Made by a program: the position numbers and the translations under genes
The notes under the pieces: model-generated
Database searches by the model: none
What the model was told of the DNA's origin: nothing
Seen by the model: only the letters and a program-made list of their open reading frames with translations
Origin: Olivibacter jilunii
Lineage (GTDB): Bacteria; Bacteroidota; Bacteroidia; Sphingobacteriales; Sphingobacteriaceae
Direction of reading: 5' to 3'
DNA length: 64,000 nt
NCBI RefSeq assembly: GCF_900607235.1
Contig: NZ_LR027848.1
Coordinates: 485,241-549,240, forward strand
Shown: in pieces, positions 7,679 to 16,699 of the stretch
Position numbering within the stretch: the first letter of the stretch is position 1
How the letters are laid out: every line of letters starts with the position of its first letter

Positions 7679-9745
7679 CTACCTAACAACGCTTCCTGGT
7701 TGGATATTTGATTGCGGCGCCACGAAATCAAGGCGTCCATCGGCATCCTCGGCCATCAAGATCATCCCTTGTGAGAGAATGCCTTTGATTTCCCGCGGTT
7801 CTAAATTGACTAATATAGAAACTTGTCTTCCAATAATATCTTCAGGATTAAAGAATTCCGCAATGCCTGATACTACCGTGCGTTGATCAATTCCTGTATC
7901 AATTGTCAACTTCAGCAACTTCTTTGTCTTCGCCACCTTTTCGGCTGTTAAGATTTTGCCGACGCGAATGTCGAGGAGTGTAAATTGATCAAAGGCAATG
8001 TTCGCCTTCGCCGGCTCCGCGGTGCTTGTTTGCGTTTTTGCGTTGTCGACCTTAGCCTGTGCTAATTTGGCTAGCTGCGCATCGATTTGTTCGTCCGCTA
8101 TTTTTTCAAAAAGCAATTGTACCTCGCCCAATTGATGATCGTTTTCCAACAAATTAGGATTACCGGCAGCCGTCCAATCCCGATCCTGAAAATTTAACAT
8201 CTGGAATAGCTTTTCTGCCGTATGCGGTAAAAAAGGCTGCGCCAATACCGCCAAATTAGCGGCAATCTGCAAACCGATATTAAGCACTGTTTTCACGCGG
8301 TCTTCATCCGTCTTGATTAATTTCCAAGGCTCCTCATCGGCTAAATATTTATTCCCTAAACGCGCCACATTCATAAAATGCGCCAGGGCTTCTCGAAACC
8401 GATATTGACTTAGCGAAGAACTAATGGTTTTAGGATAACGCTCCAACTCGGAGAGCACTAATTTATCTTTATCGCTAAGCTCGCCCCCAGCCTTCACTTT
8501 ACCATCAAAGTATTTATGAGATAAGACCAGTACACGGTTGATAAAATTACCGAATATGGCTACTAATTCATTATTCACACGTGCTTGAAAATCCTTCCAG
8601 GTAAACTCACTATCCGATGTTTCCGGCAAAATAGAGGTCAAAACATAACGTAGCTCGTCTTGCTTACCCGGAAAATCAGCCAAGTACTCGTGCAACCATA
8701 CCGCATGGTTTCTAGAAGTTGACAACTTATCTCCTTCTAAATTCAAAAATTCGTTTGCAGGAATATTTTCCGGCAAAACATATTCACCATGTGCATGCAA
8801 AATAGAAGGAAATATAATGCAGTGGAAGACAATATTATCCTTCCCAATAAAATGTATCAAGCAGGCGTCATCCGCTGGATTTTCCTGCTTCTTCCAGTAT
8901 TTTTCCCAGTCTTTCCCGGTATCTAAGGCCCATTGCTTCGTAGCTGATATATAGCCTATAGGCGCATCTAACCAAACGTATAACTTTTTTCCCTTTGCTT
9001 CTTCTAAAGGAACATCCACTCCCCAATCCAAATCACGGGTCATGGATCGTGCTTGCAGACCGGATTTTAACCAAGAGCTGCATTGACCATATACATTTGA
9101 TTTTAAAATATCCTTTTTACCTTCCAATAACCATTTTTCCAGCCAAGCTTGATATTTATCTAAAGGCAAATACCAGTGTTTGGTTTCACGAAGTACAGGT
9201 GTTTTACCACTTAAGGTCGATTTTGGATTGATTAAATCCGTTGGGCTCAAGGAGGTTCCGCATTTTTCGCATTGGTCACCATAAGCTCCTTCGTTATGGC
9301 AATTCGGACAGGTCCCTACAATGTAGCGATCGGCCAAAAATTGATGATATTCTTCGTCGTAATACTGCTCTGAGTATTTCTCCACAAACTCCCCTTTATC
9401 ATAGAGGTTGAGGAAGAATTCTTGCGAAAGCTCGTGATGAATTTTGGAAGAGGTACGATGATAGATATCGAAAGAAATGCCGAACTGTTCAAAACTCTCT
9501 TTTATCTGTGCATTATACTTGTCGATTATTTCTTGAGGCGTAATCCCTTCTTTTTTGGCTTTTATAGTAATTGCAGCCCCATGCTCATCCGAACCACAGA
9601 CAAAAGCCACCTCTTTGTTGTTCATCCGCAAAAAGCGCACGAAGATATCGGCAGGAATATAGGCTCCGGCGAGGTGACCGATATGTAAAGGCCCATTGGC
9701 ATACGGCAGGGCAGAAGTGATGGTATAACGTTTAAAATCTTTCAT
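7679..9745 (-). CDS. metG: Methionyl-tRNA synthetase with C-terminal tRNA-binding domain
   Basis: 688 aa class I synthetase that charges initiator and elongator tRNA-Met. HIGH is at residues 21-24 ([11 protein letters not shown]). A zinc knuckle [18 protein letters not shown] lies near 145-162, the KMSKS equivalent is KLSTSR near 336, and the anticodon-binding helical domain follows. The last ~110 residues ([20 protein letters not shown] ... LSQGMILMA) are an EMAP-II/Trbp111 OB fold that also dimerises the enzyme. Between them is a linker rich in A, K and Q. The gene stands alone on the minus strand; 5' of it lie AT-rich repeated words with no clear promoter. Confidence 0.98.
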   Translation of the reverse strand: MKDFKRYTITSALPYANGPLHIGHLAGAYIPADIFVRFLRMNNKEVAFVCGSDEHGAAITIKAKKEGITPQEIIDKYNAQIKESFEQFGISFDIYHRTSSKIHHELSQEFFLNLYDKGEFVEKYSEQYYDEEYHQFLADRYIVGTCPNCHNEGAYGDQCEKCGTSLSPTDLINPKSTLSGKTPVLRETKHWYLPLDKYQAWLEKWLLEGKKDILKSNVYGQCSSWLKSGLQARSMTRDLDWGVDVPLEEAKGKKLYVWLDAPIGYISATKQWALDTGKDWEKYWKKQENPADDACLIHFIGKDNIVFHCIIFPSILHAHGEYVLPENIPANEFLNLEGDKLSTSRNHAVWLHEYLADFPGKQDELRYVLTSILPETSDSEFTWKDFQARVNNELVAIFGNFINRVLVLSHKYFDGKVKAGGELSDKDKLVLSELERYPKTISSSLSQYRFREALAHFMNVARLGNKYLADEEPWKLIKTDEDRVKTVLNIGLQIAANLAVLAQPFLPHTAEKLFQMLNFQDRDWTAAGNPNLLENDHQLGEVQLLFEKIADEQIDAQLAKLAQAKVDNAKTQTSTAEPAKANIAFDQFTLLDIRVGKILTAEKVAKTKKLLKLTIDTGIDQRTVVSGIAEFFNPEDIIGRQVSILVNLEPREIKGILSQGMILMAEDADGRLDFVAPQSNIQPGSVVR

Positions 9746-9901
9746 TTTGTTGTAACAAGTTGTACGTGTTAAGTTGTACGTTTTAAGCAGTAGATAGTAC
9801 TTATTACTTACAACTTATCACTTATAACGCGAGCGCTTTTTTCAAAAATGATTTGTTAATTCGGCAAAGATACATCAATTTGCACTTCATAATAAACAGA
9901 T

Positions 9902-10810
9902 ATGAAGAAAACACCTCCTTATTTAAAAAAAGGTGACAAGGTGGGTATTGTATGCCCGGCATGGAAGGTAGATAATGATTTGGAAGACGCTATAGCGCTC
10001 TTAAAATCGTGGGATCTTGACGTTGTGGTCGGTAAAACCGTTCACAGCAGCTACCGGCAGTATGCGGGCAGCGATGAACTGCGGGCACAGGACTTCCAAT
10101 CCATGCTCGATAACGACGAAATAAAAGCTGTCTTTGCAGCGAGAGGTGGCTATGGCTGTGTGCGGATGATTGATTTAGTGAATTTCTCACATTTTGTTGC
10201 AAAGCCCAAATGGATTATCGGATTCAGTGATGTGACTGTTATTCATAGCCATATTCACAGAAATTTTGGAATCCCAACCATACATGGGCAAATGCCTATT
10301 ACCATTCCTGATGCTACCAAGGAATCATTGCTCAGCTTAAAGGATACGCTTTTTGGTGAAATGCCGTCATACGAATATCAAAGTGAACATACGAATATCC
10401 CGGGTGAAGGTGAAGGCGTCGTGATTGGAGGTAACTTGGCTCTACTGGTTAACGTACTGGGCTCGGTTTCCGACATGGACTATGATGGAAAAATTTTGTT
10501 TATTGAAGATGTGGGAGAGTTCTATTATTCCATCGACCGAATGTTGTGGACTTTGAAACGAGCAGGAAAACTAAAAAATTTGAAAGGTCTTTTGGTAGGT
10601 GGCTTCACCAACTTAAAAGATAATAAAGTACCCTTTGGAATCACGCTAGAAGAGCTGATTTTGGAAATCGTAGGCGAATACGGTTATCCGGTTGCCTTTG
10701 ACTTTCCGGCAGGACACATTGATAATAACTACACCTTAATTTTTGGTGCGCAAGCTAGTTTAAGTGTCAATGAGCACCATGTATGTTTGGCTTATATAGA
10801 TGAGCAGTAG
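9902..10810 (+). CDS. LD-carboxypeptidase (S66 family)
   Basis: 302 aa, the usual size for S66 enzymes such as LdcA, which removes the terminal D-Ala from tetrapeptides during murein recycling. The nucleophile-elbow region reads GFSDVTVIHSH, the glutamate of the triad is expected in FIEDVGEFYYSIDRML and the histidine in PAGHIDNNYTLIFGA, and GYGCVRMIDL is the substrate-side loop. No signal peptide is seen (MKKTPPYLKKGDKVGIVCPA), which agrees with a cytoplasmic enzyme. It is divergent from metG and may share an upstream region with it. Family assignment is firm; the exact peptide substrate is not shown. Confidence 0.93.
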   Translation: MKKTPPYLKKGDKVGIVCPAWKVDNDLEDAIALLKSWDLDVVVGKTVHSSYRQYAGSDELRAQDFQSMLDNDEIKAVFAARGGYGCVRMIDLVNFSHFVAKPKWIIGFSDVTVIHSHIHRNFGIPTIHGQMPITIPDATKESLLSLKDTLFGEMPSYEYQSEHTNIPGEGEGVVIGGNLALLVNVLGSVSDMDYDGKILFIEDVGEFYYSIDRMLWTLKRAGKLKNLKGLLVGGFTNLKDNKVPFGITLEELILEIVGEYGYPVAFDFPAGHIDNNYTLIFGAQASLSVNEHHVCLAYIDEQ

Positions 10811-10862
10811 GCTATAGGCAGTAGGCAATAGGCAATAGGTGTAAGGGGATAAGGTGTAAGGC
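10807..10862. repeat. Short TAGGCAATAGG-type repeat
   Basis: Just after the LD-carboxypeptidase stop the sequence repeats the words TAGGCAA, TAGGCAG and TAGGTGTAAGG five or more times without a fixed period. Non-coding low-complexity DNA. Confidence 0.45.
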
Positions 10863-10933
10863 TTGGAGGTATAGTTGCTAGTTGCGAGTTGCCAGCTTTT
10901 TGAATTTTGAATTTTAAATTTTTACTTAAAAAA

Positions 10934-11338
10934 ATGGCAATACTTTCGACTCTTGGAAATTACAAAAACACGGGATTATTGATTATCCGCTTGGCGCTAG
11001 GCGCCATGTTTATTACCTATGGATATCCAAAAATTATGGGTGGCCCCGAAATGTGGAGGGGTGTAGGCACTTCGATGAACCATGTTGGCATTACTTTTGG
11101 TTATATGTTTTGGGGTTTTCTTGCAGCGGTTACGGAAACCTTAGGCGGTTTTCTATTAATCATAGGTCTAGCTTTTAGACCAGCTGCTTTGTTACTGGCT
11201 TTCGTCATGCTGGTGGCTGCGCTGCATCATTACAAGACCGAAGGCTTTATGTCGGCCGGGCATCCAATAGAGCTCTTATTTGTCTTTATAGGTTTGGCCT
11301 TAGTAGGACCCGGAAAATATAGTGTGGATAAACGTTAA
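10934..11338 (+). CDS. DoxX family membrane protein
   Basis: 134 aa with four predicted transmembrane helices: LLIIRLALGAMFITYGYPKI, an Ala/Gly-rich helix around GYMFWGFLAAVTETLGGFLL, LLLAFVMLVAALHHY, and LLFVFIGLALVGPG. The pattern RLALGAMFITYGYPKI...GGFLLIIGL fits DoxX/SURF4-like proteins, whose role in Bacteroidota is not settled (redox- or quinone-linked functions have been proposed). The start chosen is ATG 10934; an upstream TTG at 10907 would add nine residues encoded by the AT-rich GAATTTTAAATTTTTAC stretch. It is followed by a terminator hairpin at 11397. Confidence 0.85.
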   Translation: MAILSTLGNYKNTGLLIIRLALGAMFITYGYPKIMGGPEMWRGVGTSMNHVGITFGYMFWGFLAAVTETLGGFLLIIGLAFRPAALLLAFVMLVAALHHYKTEGFMSAGHPIELLFVFIGLALVGPGKYSVDKR

Positions 11339-11356
11339 GATTATGGGAGAGCGGCG

Positions 11357-11509
11357 ATGGCCAATCAATTCACAGACAGATTAAAAGAAGAACTAAAAAA
11401 GCCAATCTACAAATATGCATTTGGATTGGCTTTTATTTTATTAATCATTGCCCTATCGCTTCGCTTTGGTTATTTGCTCGGCGAATGGTTGTATGCTTTG
11501 TTTCATTAA
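11357..11509 (+). CDS. Possible 50-aa single-pass membrane protein (doubtful)
   Basis: An ATG ORF 18 nt after the DoxX gene. It encodes a basic N-terminal helix (FTDRLKEELKKPIYKY) and one hydrophobic segment (AFGLAFILLIIALSLRFGYLL). The arrangement would fit a small inner-membrane protein co-transcribed with doxX. Against it, a strong intrinsic terminator hairpin (11397-11434) lies inside the frame and its U-rich tail supplies many of the Phe/Leu codons. I do not recognise a family, so coding status is undecided. Confidence 0.42.
   Translation: MANQFTDRLKEELKKPIYKYAFGLAFILLIIALSLRFGYLLGEWLYALFH
11397..11440 (+). terminator. Intrinsic terminator downstream of doxX
   Basis: AAAAGCCAATC (11397-11407) pairs perfectly with GATTGGCTTTT (11424-11434), an inner CAAAT/ATTTG stem caps it, and the tail reads TTTTATTTTATT. 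It starts 58 nt after the doxX stop. Confidence 0.6.
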
Positions 11510-11512
11510 CCA

Positions 11513-12229
11513 TTAATGTTGGAATATCCCAACTACCATTGGCTTTTGTGCATTTCCGTTGATTCCTCTTGTTAATATTGTATAATATCGACCAGCGCTT
11601 AATGTTGCAGCTTCATCTCGTAGGGCTAATTGCGTGCCATTCATATCCGTTACTTGAATTGTATATGAACCCTGATTGGTTGCAATGAATCCGGCATTGG
11701 CTGTAGCGGAGGTCTGATTATCAACCGGACGGTCATTAAATACATTAGTAGGGGTGCCGTTTTGAATCAAATTAACCTTTACGGATGGTGTGTTTTCTGA
11801 TAAATTGAAGAATCGGATATATGCTTTACTCGCATCGAAATTAGTTGCATCTCTGTCTTCTACAAAGATACTTGATACGGTATCTTGATAGCCGTAAATA
11901 ACAGACGTGTAAGTAGCACTGTCTCTTACGTTTATAGTAGAATCTACCAGTACATCATTTGTCCCTGTTACTATTGCTCTAAACTTTCTCGTTCCTGGAA
12001 TCGTTCTCCCTAATCCATATGGAATGTACTTCCCATAAGGAACAAAGCTATTGTTTACCAAATTGTTATCCAAGACAATATCCAAACGATCTACTCCAGC
12101 ATAGGCATTCACATAATTCACGTAGGCGGTTGGGATGTAAACATAATCATCATCGTCATTACATGCGCTAAAAGTTAATCCTCCCACAAACAACATCATC
12201 AAGAGGACAAAGTAATTTTTCGTTTTCAT
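11513..12229 (-). CDS. DUF4397 domain lipoprotein
   Basis: 238 aa with a lipoprotein signal: MKTKNYFVLLMMLFVGGLTFSAC, lipid cysteine at residue 23, followed by Asp residues (NDDDDY), as is common in exported Bacteroidota lipoproteins. The body has the DUF4397 pattern of two immunoglobulin-like repeats (YVNYVNAYAGVDRLDIVLDN..., then AYIRFFNLSENTPSVKVNLI and YTIQVTDMNGTQLALRDEAATLSAGRYYTIL), seen in extracellular proteins of unknown role. It converges with doxX and lies 318 bp downstream of the PUL, on the same strand. I see no evidence that it belongs to the PUL. Confidence 0.8.
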   Translation of the reverse strand: MKTKNYFVLLMMLFVGGLTFSACNDDDDYVYIPTAYVNYVNAYAGVDRLDIVLDNNLVNNSFVPYGKYIPYGLGRTIPGTRKFRAIVTGTNDVLVDSTINVRDSATYTSVIYGYQDTVSSIFVEDRDATNFDASKAYIRFFNLSENTPSVKVNLIQNGTPTNVFNDRPVDNQTSATANAGFIATNQGSYTIQVTDMNGTQLALRDEAATLSAGRYYTILTRGINGNAQKPMVVGIFQH

Positions 12230-12348
12230 ATTCCTTTTTTGTTTAGTTTATCTTTCATTACACAACCTACATAACGGAATAGGATTTGAAAAAGCTACAG
12301 GTCTTATAAGTTGTAGTTTGTTGGTGATGAACGGTGTTTTGTAGTGAT

Positions 12349-12369
12349 GCCTACCTGCCGGTAGGCAGG
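12349..12369. repeat. Dispersed palindromic repeat, copy 3
   Basis: CCTGCC (12354-12359) pairs with GGCAGG (12364-12369); overlapping CTACC/GGTAG arms give a second fold. Core GGTAGGCAGG is identical to the copies at 2.27 and 5.18 kb. Confidence 0.6.
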
Positions 12370-12493
12370 AATTATGAAGGATGAATTATCAATGCTATAT
12401 ATACGACGATTGCAAGTAGCAGTAACTTTGCATGAGCCAGGTAATGCTAAGTTCGTGCGATCAATTCGCTCGCCAGCATACCTAATCGATAGT

Positions 12494-12535
12494 ATTAGCT
12501 AATCGGCTAATGATCACATTGGCTAATTAGCTAAT
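12494..12535. repeat. GCTAAT-rich imperfect inverted repeat
   Basis: Two 19-nt arms, 12494-12512 and 12517-12535, match at 16 of 19 positions around a 4-nt loop ATCA. Located just past the stop of the GH3 gene on the minus strand. Confidence 0.5.
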
Positions 12536-12547
12536 AATAAACTGACT

Positions 12548-14875
12548 TTACTGCAACTTAAACTGAGCCTCTTTCACATCGCGCGAATTGCCTCCCACAA
12601 AAGCTTTGAAATCACCCGGTTCTGCTACATACTGCAAGTCGGCATTATAAAACTTCAGATCTTCTGCAGAAAGATGGAAAACCACCTGTTTGCTCTCGCC
12701 TGCCTTTAGTTCAATTTTTTGAAACGCTTTAAGTTCTTTAACCGGACGGGTTATACTGCCAACCAAGTCCTGCGTATATAATTGCACCACTTCTTTACCG
12801 GCCATCTTCCCTGTATTGGTCACCGTAACCGATACCGCTAAAGAATCTCCCGCACTGAACGCGTTCTTGCTTAATTTGATATCGCTATAAGCAAATGAGG
12901 TATAACTTAAACCGTAACCAAAGGGGTAGAGCGGTTCATTATCCACGTCTAAGTAATTGGAGCGGAACTTTTGGAACCATTTTCCCTCCGCTAGCGGTCT
13001 ACCGGTGTTTTTATGGCTATAATAAATTGGTATTTGTCCTACATTTTTAGGAAAAGTGGCTGTGATCTTACCGGAAGGGTTGACATCACCAAACAACACG
13101 TCGGTAATGGCTTTAGCAGCTTGCGTACCACCGAACCATACATTCAAAATAGCGGGTACATGGGCCTGCTCCCAAGTGAGTGTAAGCGGTCGACCGGCAA
13201 AAACCACCAATACCACCGGCTTTCCTGTTTTCAATAAAGCGGCGAGTAAGCGCTGTTGCACGGCAGGGATATTCAGGTCCGTACGACTCGAACTTTCTCC
13301 GCTCATTTCCGAACTTTCTCCCAATGCGGCCACCACCACATCCGCCTGTTGCGCTGTCTTTACCGCCTCTTGTATCAAAGCTTCTTCCGAGCGATTATCT
13401 CGGGGAATTTCCCGACCGAACATCGTAGCCCGTTCTTGATAAGCGGCATCTTCCAATAAGTTTGATCCCAAGCTATGCAGTATTTTCACGTTCGACCCTA
13501 GCACTTCCTGCATACCTTCCAGTAATGACTGTGTATTCTTTAAATCCGCATTGACGCTCCACGTTCCGGGCATATTGCTTCCGGTATTGGCCAGTGGACC
13601 GATTAAAGCTACAGTCCCGGATTTTTTCAATGGCAAGACATTATTTTCGTTTTTTAACAACACAAAAGATTGTGCCGCTACTTCACGTGCAAAATCTAAA
13701 TGTTCCTTTGCTAGGATCTCTTTCTTTGCACGTTCCTCACTGCAATATTTATACGGATCATCAAAAAGCCCTAGTTTATACTTGGCTTCCAATACATTTC
13801 TACAAGCACGATCAATATCGGCCTCGCTGACTTTTCCTTCTTGTAACGACTTCTTCAAGGTTGTTAGGAAGCCTTCTCCTACCATATCCATATCAACACC
13901 GGCCTTAAGGGATAAAGCGGAAACCTGTTGCAGATCGCCCAAACCATGATCAATCAATTCATTGATCGCAGTGTAGTCGGTAGCGACCATCCCTTTAAAT
14001 CCCCATTGTTTCCGTAGCACATCGGTTAATAACCAGTGGTTAGCGGTAGCAGGTACGCCGTTGATATCATTAAAAGACGTCATAATGCTGCCCGCCCCTG
14101 CGTCCACTGCAGCCTTATAGGGTGGAAGATAATCGTTATACATACGATGCAAACTCATATCCGTTGTATTATAGTCGCGCCCAGCTTCAGCGGCACCGTA
14201 TAGGGCAAAGTGTTTTACACAGGCCATCAGGGTATTATTCGCTGCCAGATCGTTGCCCTGTAAGCCACGCACCATGGCGGCAGCGATTTGCGAACCTAGA
14301 TACGTGTCCTCGCCGCTTCCTTCGGAAATACGCCCCCACCGCGGATCACGTGAAATATCAACCATCGGGGAATAAGCCCAATTTAAGCCATCGGCGCTCG
14401 CTTCCGTTGCGGCAATGCGTGCTGTCTTTTCAATTAAGGCCAAATCCCAAGTCGCCGAAAGCCCCAAGGGGATTGGAAAAAGTGTTTTATAACCATGTAT
14501 CACATCCTGTCCGAATATTAAGGGGATCTTCAGTCTACTGTGATTGACAGCCAATTCCTGTGTTTTCCTTACGCGATCAGGCGTAGTTAAGCTAAATACA
14601 CCTCCCACTTGACCAGCTTTGATTTTGCTTTCCAGATCAGTACTTACAGCTGATCCCGTAGTTGCTTCTCCTCCGGTGGGCAAATTTAACTGGCCGATCT
14701 TTTCGTCAACGGTCATCTTGGCCATCAATTCATCAATAAAAGCCTTCATCTTGCTTTTATCTGTCGGCTTGATCGCCAATGTGGGTTTCTTATCTACCTT
14801 TCGCTGTGCTTGTGTCGTACATGGTACTGCCATCATCAGCGCAATTGCCATGCTTGGTATGATTAGTTTGTTCAT
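12548..14875 (-). CDS. bglX: Periplasmic beta-glucosidase, glycoside hydrolase family 3
   Basis: 775 aa with a signal peptide (MNKLIIPSMAIALMMAVPCTTQAQ). The GH3 N-terminal barrel has the KHFALYGAAEAGRDY region and the nucleophile Asp300 in MVATDY. The alpha/beta sandwich carries LLKNENNVLPLKK and ADVVVAALGESSEMSGESSSR, and the C-terminal Fn3-like domain is seen in VSVTVTNTGKMAGKEVVQLY. Length and order match E. coli BglX. It would split the last beta bonds of glucan fragments in the periplasm. It is the last gene of the PUL, 61 bp after the GH43 gene. The exact linkage cannot be read from sequence; some Bacteroides GH3 enzymes of this type act on beta-1,2 disaccharides. Confidence 0.92.
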   Translation of the reverse strand: MNKLIIPSMAIALMMAVPCTTQAQRKVDKKPTLAIKPTDKSKMKAFIDELMAKMTVDEKIGQLNLPTGGEATTGSAVSTDLESKIKAGQVGGVFSLTTPDRVRKTQELAVNHSRLKIPLIFGQDVIHGYKTLFPIPLGLSATWDLALIEKTARIAATEASADGLNWAYSPMVDISRDPRWGRISEGSGEDTYLGSQIAAAMVRGLQGNDLAANNTLMACVKHFALYGAAEAGRDYNTTDMSLHRMYNDYLPPYKAAVDAGAGSIMTSFNDINGVPATANHWLLTDVLRKQWGFKGMVATDYTAINELIDHGLGDLQQVSALSLKAGVDMDMVGEGFLTTLKKSLQEGKVSEADIDRACRNVLEAKYKLGLFDDPYKYCSEERAKKEILAKEHLDFAREVAAQSFVLLKNENNVLPLKKSGTVALIGPLANTGSNMPGTWSVNADLKNTQSLLEGMQEVLGSNVKILHSLGSNLLEDAAYQERATMFGREIPRDNRSEEALIQEAVKTAQQADVVVAALGESSEMSGESSSRTDLNIPAVQQRLLAALLKTGKPVVLVVFAGRPLTLTWEQAHVPAILNVWFGGTQAAKAITDVLFGDVNPSGKITATFPKNVGQIPIYYSHKNTGRPLAEGKWFQKFRSNYLDVDNEPLYPFGYGLSYTSFAYSDIKLSKNAFSAGDSLAVSVTVTNTGKMAGKEVVQLYTQDLVGSITRPVKELKAFQKIELKAGESKQVVFHLSAEDLKFYNADLQYVAEPGDFKAFVGGNSRDVKEAQFKLQ

Positions 14876-14936
14876 GTTTTACTAGTTGTTAGGTCTTAGG
14901 CGTTAACTAATAGCTAATACCTAAAAGCTAATCGCT

Positions 14937-16697
14937 TTATTTCACTTCCTGTACCTTCGTTCTTTCAGATACACCGTTTTCATTAAAAGCTTCGATGGCA
15001 AAATAATAAGTTTGATCAGTCGTCAAGCTCTTCATATCCAGTTTATTGTTATCATATACCATCCATGCGCTATATAGTTTATCTGGTGCAATACCCCATA
15101 AGACATTATAGCCTTGCGCGGTTTTCTGTTGATTCCATGTTATGGTAACATCCCTTTTATCTTGATGCCTCTTTACTTGGAAGTTGTTGACCCTAGCAGG
15201 TTTTTTCCCTTCACCTCTGCCAAAAACACGTATTCCGGAAATAGCGAGGTGAGGAGTCGGCACGTGTATATTTTTATAACGGACATATCGAATACGTTCC
15301 GGAGAAGCTAAAGAAACATATTCATTCGGCACATCCTGTAGGCTATTCCGTTTGTCAACAATCACTTTCCAATTCTTTCCATCCAATGACCCTTCTAGGA
15401 TATATTGATGCTTAAGGCCCGGAATCCGTCCATACATATCCGATTTATAATCATGATAGTTGATTTGTATAGCATGTACCGCTGCCGGCTTCAAGAGGTC
15501 GATCTGCACCCATTGTTTATCATCATTCGCTGCCGCCAGCCAGAAAGTTTTTATACTTTCATCTACGATATGTTGGGCATTGAACTCCCCCGCAGTTGAT
15601 GAAACGGAAACAGGTTTATGATAGGATAATAACATCCATTCCGTGAATTCACCTTGCTTCGGGCTTCCCGAAGCATAGTGCGGATAATCGCCGAAACGGG
15701 TGTTAGTATACATTAAGCCATCATCATCAAAATAGGTCGGAAACATACAGATGCGCCTTTCCCATCCCACATTGACTGAAACGGCCATCGATCCGAAATG
15801 CCAATATTGATTTTCTGATCCTAATACCGTACTACCATGCCCGGCGCCATTGGCAAAGCCTCCCGGTTTATAGGCGATGGGGTTATTTGGCGCGTAACGA
15901 TAGGGGCCGAGCGGGTGATCACTGACATAAACGCCATCACCATAGACATTAAACTCCGTACCCGGTGCAGCATACTGCATATAATACCTGTTACCATATT
16001 TGGTTAGCCATGGCCCTTCGATATAGCCTCCGAGAACCGTATCTTGATGATTTTCGCCAAAGCGCTCCCATCCGTGTCTGTCCGGATCTAAATTAAATAG
16101 CTCATAAGTTTTCTCTGAAGGCCTGAACCGCTTATACCGATCCAGCGTTTTCGCTCTGATCGGAAATTTATTAGAAGATCCCCAAAACATGTAAGCCTGG
16201 CCGTCATCATCTATAAAAAGATCCGGATCTTGCAAATCATTTAGAATAGCAGGAACCGCTTTCCAATCTCCTTTTTTTGGATTATCTGTATAAAGAATGC
16301 TCATAGAGCCCGAAGGATCCCCGGTCACGTAAAGTACAGAATCTTTATAATTGTGTGCTGCCGGAGCGTTAGAGCCTTGGAAGTACCATTTTTCCGGTGT
16401 AATAAAATTCCAGTTTGTTAAGTCGGTAGAATGCCAATAACCCATTGACCGTGTAACGAACATATAATATTCTCCCCGGAATTTTACAACAGCGGGATCA
16501 GCGCCCGAACGGTAAGAAATATCGTTATGGGCATTGTAGATCATATAAGTATAATCCAGATTGAGCGGATTACAATAAGTCTGCTGATGTTGCGCATGTA
16601 CCTGGAGGTGTAATCCGAATACTAAAAAAACGAAAACTGCCCTTCTAATAATCGGCCAATGGGTAACACCTCTGGTGGCTAACAACTGATAATTCAT
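14937..16697 (-). CDS. GH43-like glycosidase with F5/8C and fibronectin-III domains
   Basis: 586 aa with a long signal region (about 35 residues, ending VHAQ). The five-blade GH43 fold covers about residues 40-355. The three expected acids are present: Asp in SGADPAVVKF, Asp in LQDPDLFIDDDG and Glu in GYIEGPWLTKYG. A discoidin (F5/8 type C) carbohydrate-binding domain follows (VSVSSTAGEFNAQHIVDESIK ... WVQIDLLKP), and the C-terminal 90 residues form a fibronectin-III domain. GH43 enzymes usually cut beta-xylose or alpha-arabinose, which fits poorly with a pure glucan locus, so the target may be a decorated polymer or the enzyme may have another specificity. It sits 2 nt past... upstream of it the GH144-like gene, giving tight coupling. 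Confidence 0.85.
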   Translation of the reverse strand: MNYQLLATRGVTHWPIIRRAVFVFLVFGLHLQVHAQHQQTYCNPLNLDYTYMIYNAHNDISYRSGADPAVVKFRGEYYMFVTRSMGYWHSTDLTNWNFITPEKWYFQGSNAPAAHNYKDSVLYVTGDPSGSMSILYTDNPKKGDWKAVPAILNDLQDPDLFIDDDGQAYMFWGSSNKFPIRAKTLDRYKRFRPSEKTYELFNLDPDRHGWERFGENHQDTVLGGYIEGPWLTKYGNRYYMQYAAPGTEFNVYGDGVYVSDHPLGPYRYAPNNPIAYKPGGFANGAGHGSTVLGSENQYWHFGSMAVSVNVGWERRICMFPTYFDDDGLMYTNTRFGDYPHYASGSPKQGEFTEWMLLSYHKPVSVSSTAGEFNAQHIVDESIKTFWLAAANDDKQWVQIDLLKPAAVHAIQINYHDYKSDMYGRIPGLKHQYILEGSLDGKNWKVIVDKRNSLQDVPNEYVSLASPERIRYVRYKNIHVPTPHLAISGIRVFGRGEGKKPARVNNFQVKRHQDKRDVTITWNQQKTAQGYNVLWGIAPDKLYSAWMVYDNNKLDMKSLTTDQTYYFAIEAFNENGVSERTKVQEVK

Positions 16698-16699
16698 AA

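Larger units (their letters stand above)
12230..12547. other. Gene-free gap between DUF4397 gene and GH3 gene
   Basis: Holds copy 3 of the dispersed palindrome (12349-12369) and a large imperfect hairpin made of GCTAAT words (12494-12535). The hairpin lies 3' of the PUL's last gene and may serve as its end signal. No ORF of note. Confidence 0.55.

Noticed and set aside
13056-13439. Open frame of 127 codons opposite the GH3 gene, plus neighbours at 13551-13949 and 14122-14547
   Set aside because: All sit within the catalytic and Ig-like parts of an intact GH3 gene; the peptides are composition-biased and match nothing recognisable.
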